A stretch of 8,264 nt of DNA from PGYR01 sp040264895 (lineage in GTDB: Bacteria; Bacteroidota; Ignavibacteria; Kapaibacteriales; UBA2268), in the NCBI GenBank assembly GCA_040264895.1, contig JBDQHL010000061.1, positions 1 to 8,264 on the forward strand, in the 5' to 3' direction. This document shows, piece after piece, positions 6,905 through 8,264 of this stretch; within the stretch, counting starts at the first letter, position 1, and each line of letters begins with the position of its first letter. The position numbers and the translations under genes were made by a program. The notes below the pieces were generated by a model, which did not search any database, was not told where the DNA came from, and was given only the letters and a program-made list of their open reading frames with translations.

Positions 6905-7930
6905 TTAAGAAGATTGTAAAGATTTTTCAATTTTCTTATTGATTTCTTTGGTATAAGTTATCAACGCAGTATTAAGCATATTCTTTATTGCTTTAGATGA
7001 AGATTTACCATGACCTATAATTACTACACCATCAACACCTAAGAGAGGAACTCCCCCATGGTCTTGATAATCAAACCCTTTGAATACATCTTTTATAGTA
7101 GATGCCATCATTCCAACTTTGATTTTTTTTACTATACTCTCATCAGCATAATTTTTTAATGTTTGCTTGAAAAAACCAATAAAACTTTCTGCAAATTTGA
7201 GAACTATATTTCCAACAAAACCATCACAAACAACAATGTCAGCAACACCAGGGAAAATATCTCTACCTTCAATATTACCAATAAAATTCAAATCAGAATC
7301 TTGAATTAACTTATGAGCTTGTTGAACTATTTCAGTTCCTTTCTTTGGCTCTTCACCAATATTTAATAAACCTATTCTAGGGTTTTCTAAGCCATACATT
7401 TCTGAAAGATAAATTTCACCCATTACAGCAAATTCATATAAGAATTGTGGTTTAACTTCAGAGTTAGCACCTACATCAAGTACTAATGTTGGGTTCTCAT
7501 TTAGAGTTGGAAAAAAAGATCCTATCGTAGGTCTACTTACTCCATTTATTCTACCTAATCTTAGTGTAGCTGTAGAAAGCATTGCTCCAGTATTACCAGC
7601 AGAAACAAAAGCATCGGCTTTTCTTTCCTTTACTAGCTTCATACCTATTGCTATTGAGGAGTCTGTTTTGGTTTTCAAAGCAACAGTTGCTTCGTCTTTC
7701 ATTGATATTATTTGAGAGGTATGTATTATTTCAAAACTAATATTTTGAAATTTTGAAAGTTTAGAAACTTTTGGTTTGATTATTTTTTCATCCCCTAGGA
7801 GGATGAAATGGAGATTCTTTTCATTATTTTGTTCATAGAATTCAACTATCCCATTAAGCTCACTGTCGGGAGCAAACTCACTACCCATAACATCTATTGC
7901 GATATTGATATTTTGTTTTGCTCCTGACAT
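6905..7930 (-). CDS. plsX: Phosphate acyltransferase PlsX
   Basis: Converts acyl-ACP and phosphate to acyl-phosphate, the donor used by PlsY for glycerol-3-phosphate acylation, and so links this cluster to membrane phospholipid synthesis. It is a peripheral membrane enzyme. At 341 residues it is full length. Family motifs seen are IAIDVMGSEFAP (10-21), AFVSAGNTGAMLS (107-119), DVGANSEVK (152-160), NIGEEPKKGTE (190-200), FIGNIEGRDIF (216-226), DIVVCDGFVGNIVLK (231-245) and GVVIIGHGKSSSKAI near 311-325. The usual MGGD of the first motif reads MGSE here. The ATG at 7930 lies 19 bases after rpmF without a Shine-Dalgarno sequence. rpmF-plsX-fabH is a very common order. Confidence 0.96.
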   Translation of the reverse strand: MSGAKQNINIAIDVMGSEFAPDSELNGIVEFYEQNNEKNLHFILLGDEKIIKPKVSKLSKFQNISFEIIHTSQIISMKDEATVALKTKTDSSIAIGMKLVKERKADAFVSAGNTGAMLSTATLRLGRINGVSRPTIGSFFPTLNENPTLVLDVGANSEVKPQFLYEFAVMGEIYLSEMYGLENPRIGLLNIGEEPKKGTEIVQQAHKLIQDSDLNFIGNIEGRDIFPGVADIVVCDGFVGNIVLKFAESFIGFFKQTLKNYADESIVKKIKVGMMASTIKDVFKGFDYQDHGGVPLLGVDGVVIIGHGKSSSKAIKNMLNTALITYTKEINKKIEKSLQSS

Positions 7931-7949
7931 GATTTAAGCTTTCGGAATA

Positions 7950-8135
7950 TTAGTCAAACTTTCTTCCGTTGTAATAATATACAGTTCTACCATCTTCTTT
8001 TACAGTAGTTGCTCTGTGAGATTTTTTAACTTCACCAGTTTGTTTACATGTTCCAATAGTAGGTTCATCTAACTTGTAGTGAGTTCTTCTCTTATCTCTT
8101 CTAGATTTCGAAATTTTTCTCTTCGGATGTGCCAT
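7950..8135 (-). CDS. rpmF: 50S ribosomal protein bL32, zinc-less form
   Basis: A small basic protein of 61 residues in the large ribosomal subunit. The N-terminus MAHPKRKISKSRRDKRRTHY is unmistakable bL32 and closely matches the flavobacterial version as I remember it. The usual zinc ribbon has Cys at about positions 30, 33, 43 and 46. Here only C30 remains, with T33, T43 and K46 in the other places, although G34, E35 and H40 of the surrounding consensus are kept. It should therefore not bind zinc in the usual way. The C-terminus (DGRTVYYYNGRKFD) is compact. The ATG at 8135 follows AAAGG by seven bases, 17 bases after the stop of the DUF177 gene. Confidence 0.95.
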   Translation of the reverse strand: MAHPKRKISKSRRDKRRTHYKLDEPTIGTCKQTGEVKKSHRATTVKEDGRTVYYYNGRKFD

Positions 8136-8142
8136 TTTTTAA

Positions 8143-8147
8143 CCTTT
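8143..8147 (-). promoter_or_regulatory. Ribosome binding site of rpmF
   Basis: The minus strand reads AAAGG at 8147-8143, seven bases before the rpmF ATG. It and the acpP site are the only recognisable Shine-Dalgarno sequences in the window. Confidence 0.55.
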
Positions 8148-8152
8148 AAGTA

Positions 8153-8264
8153 TTAATTATTATTCAATTTTTTTAAAACATCAAATGGGCTTTGCCCTTC
8201 CTCTTTTTCGCTATCATTTTTTATAGAAGGATGTATTTCTTCTATTTCTTTGTCTCTATAATGA
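8153..8264 (-). CDS. DUF177/YceD-like protein, C-terminal fragment
   Basis: An open frame enters from the window edge and gives 36 residues before TAA at 8155-8153: an acidic, charged stretch (HYRDKEIEEIHPSIKNDSEK) followed by EEGQSPFDVLKKLNNN. YceD/DUF177 proteins, which sit directly upstream of rpmF in most bacteria, end in a similar acidic linker followed by a short motif of the form 'DPR-W-x-x-L-K-x-L'. The PFDVLKKL ending here is a reasonable match in position and shape, though the DPRW core is altered. The family is linked to 23S rRNA and ribosome assembly. The call rests mainly on position plus this tail because the conserved domain lies outside the window. Confidence 0.65.
   Translation of the reverse strand, partial: HYRDKEIEEIHPSIKNDSEKEEGQSPFDVLKKLNNN

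Larger units (their letters stand above)
320..8264 (-). other. Predicted single transcription unit (yceD-like to gcvPB)
   Basis: Ten consecutive minus-strand genes have gaps of 17, 19, 37, -4, 51, 38, 19, 6 and 0 bases in transcription order. No intrinsic terminator is visible between them and one strong terminator follows the last. No promoter is convincing inside the block, so the main promoter should lie upstream of base 8264. Internal promoters before fabG or acpP cannot be excluded. Confidence 0.7.

Noticed and set aside
8187..8197. Hairpin GGGC-TTT-GCCC as a terminator before rpmF
   Set aside because: The stem has only four pairs with a three-base loop, lies inside coding sequence and is not followed by a T-run on the minus strand.
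1..8264. A novel system, mobile element, CRISPR array or genomic island
   Set aside because: All genes but the two edge fragments are familiar housekeeping genes with intact active sites in a well-known order. There are no direct repeats, transposase fragments or composition shifts that I can see.

Overview
The window is a stretch of core metabolism from a low-G+C bacterium (about one third G+C by eye). Every gene lies on the minus strand, so transcription runs from base 8264 toward base 1. I see no mobile element, CRISPR array, tRNA, rRNA or defence gene, and no strong candidate for a previously undescribed system. The points worth attention are local: gene junctions, lineage clues and small deviations in conserved proteins.

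Layout in transcription order: the C-terminal end of a DUF177/YceD-like protein (8153-8264, cut by the window), rpmF (ribosomal protein bL32), plsX, fabH, fabD, fabG, acpP, fabF, rnc (RNase III), gcvPB (glycine decarboxylase subunit 2), a rho-independent terminator (320-352), and then the 5' part of a DUF2007-family gene with the start of a zinc ribbon (1-286, cut by the window). Gaps inside the main block run from a 4-base overlap to 51 bases, and the only convincing terminator follows gcvPB. The simplest reading is one long transcript that begins upstream of the window and ends near base 320.

How the genes work together: FabD loads malonyl onto AcpP. FabH condenses acetyl-CoA (or a branched starter) with malonyl-ACP, FabF elongates, FabG does the first reduction, and PlsX passes finished acyl-ACP to phospholipid synthesis as acyl-phosphate. 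YceD and bL32 link the cluster to ribosome production, and RNase III adds rRNA and mRNA processing. GcvPB is the outlier: it belongs to one-carbon metabolism and none of its partners (GcvPA, GcvH, GcvT) is in the window.

Organism: the gene order yceD-rpmF-plsX-fabH-fabD-fabG-acpP-fabF-rnc, a DUF2007 protein ending in a zinc ribbon, the general lack of Shine-Dalgarno sequences and a zinc-less bL32 whose N-terminus reads like that of Flavobacteriia all point to Bacteroidota or a close relative in the FCB group. A two-subunit glycine decarboxylase is unlike the single-chain GcvP usual in Flavobacteriia and is more like Ignavibacteria/Chlorobi-type or other deep lineages. I therefore suggest a non-flavobacterial, probably uncultured member of the Bacteroidota/Chlorobiota neighbourhood. 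This is inference from remembered family patterns; no search was run.
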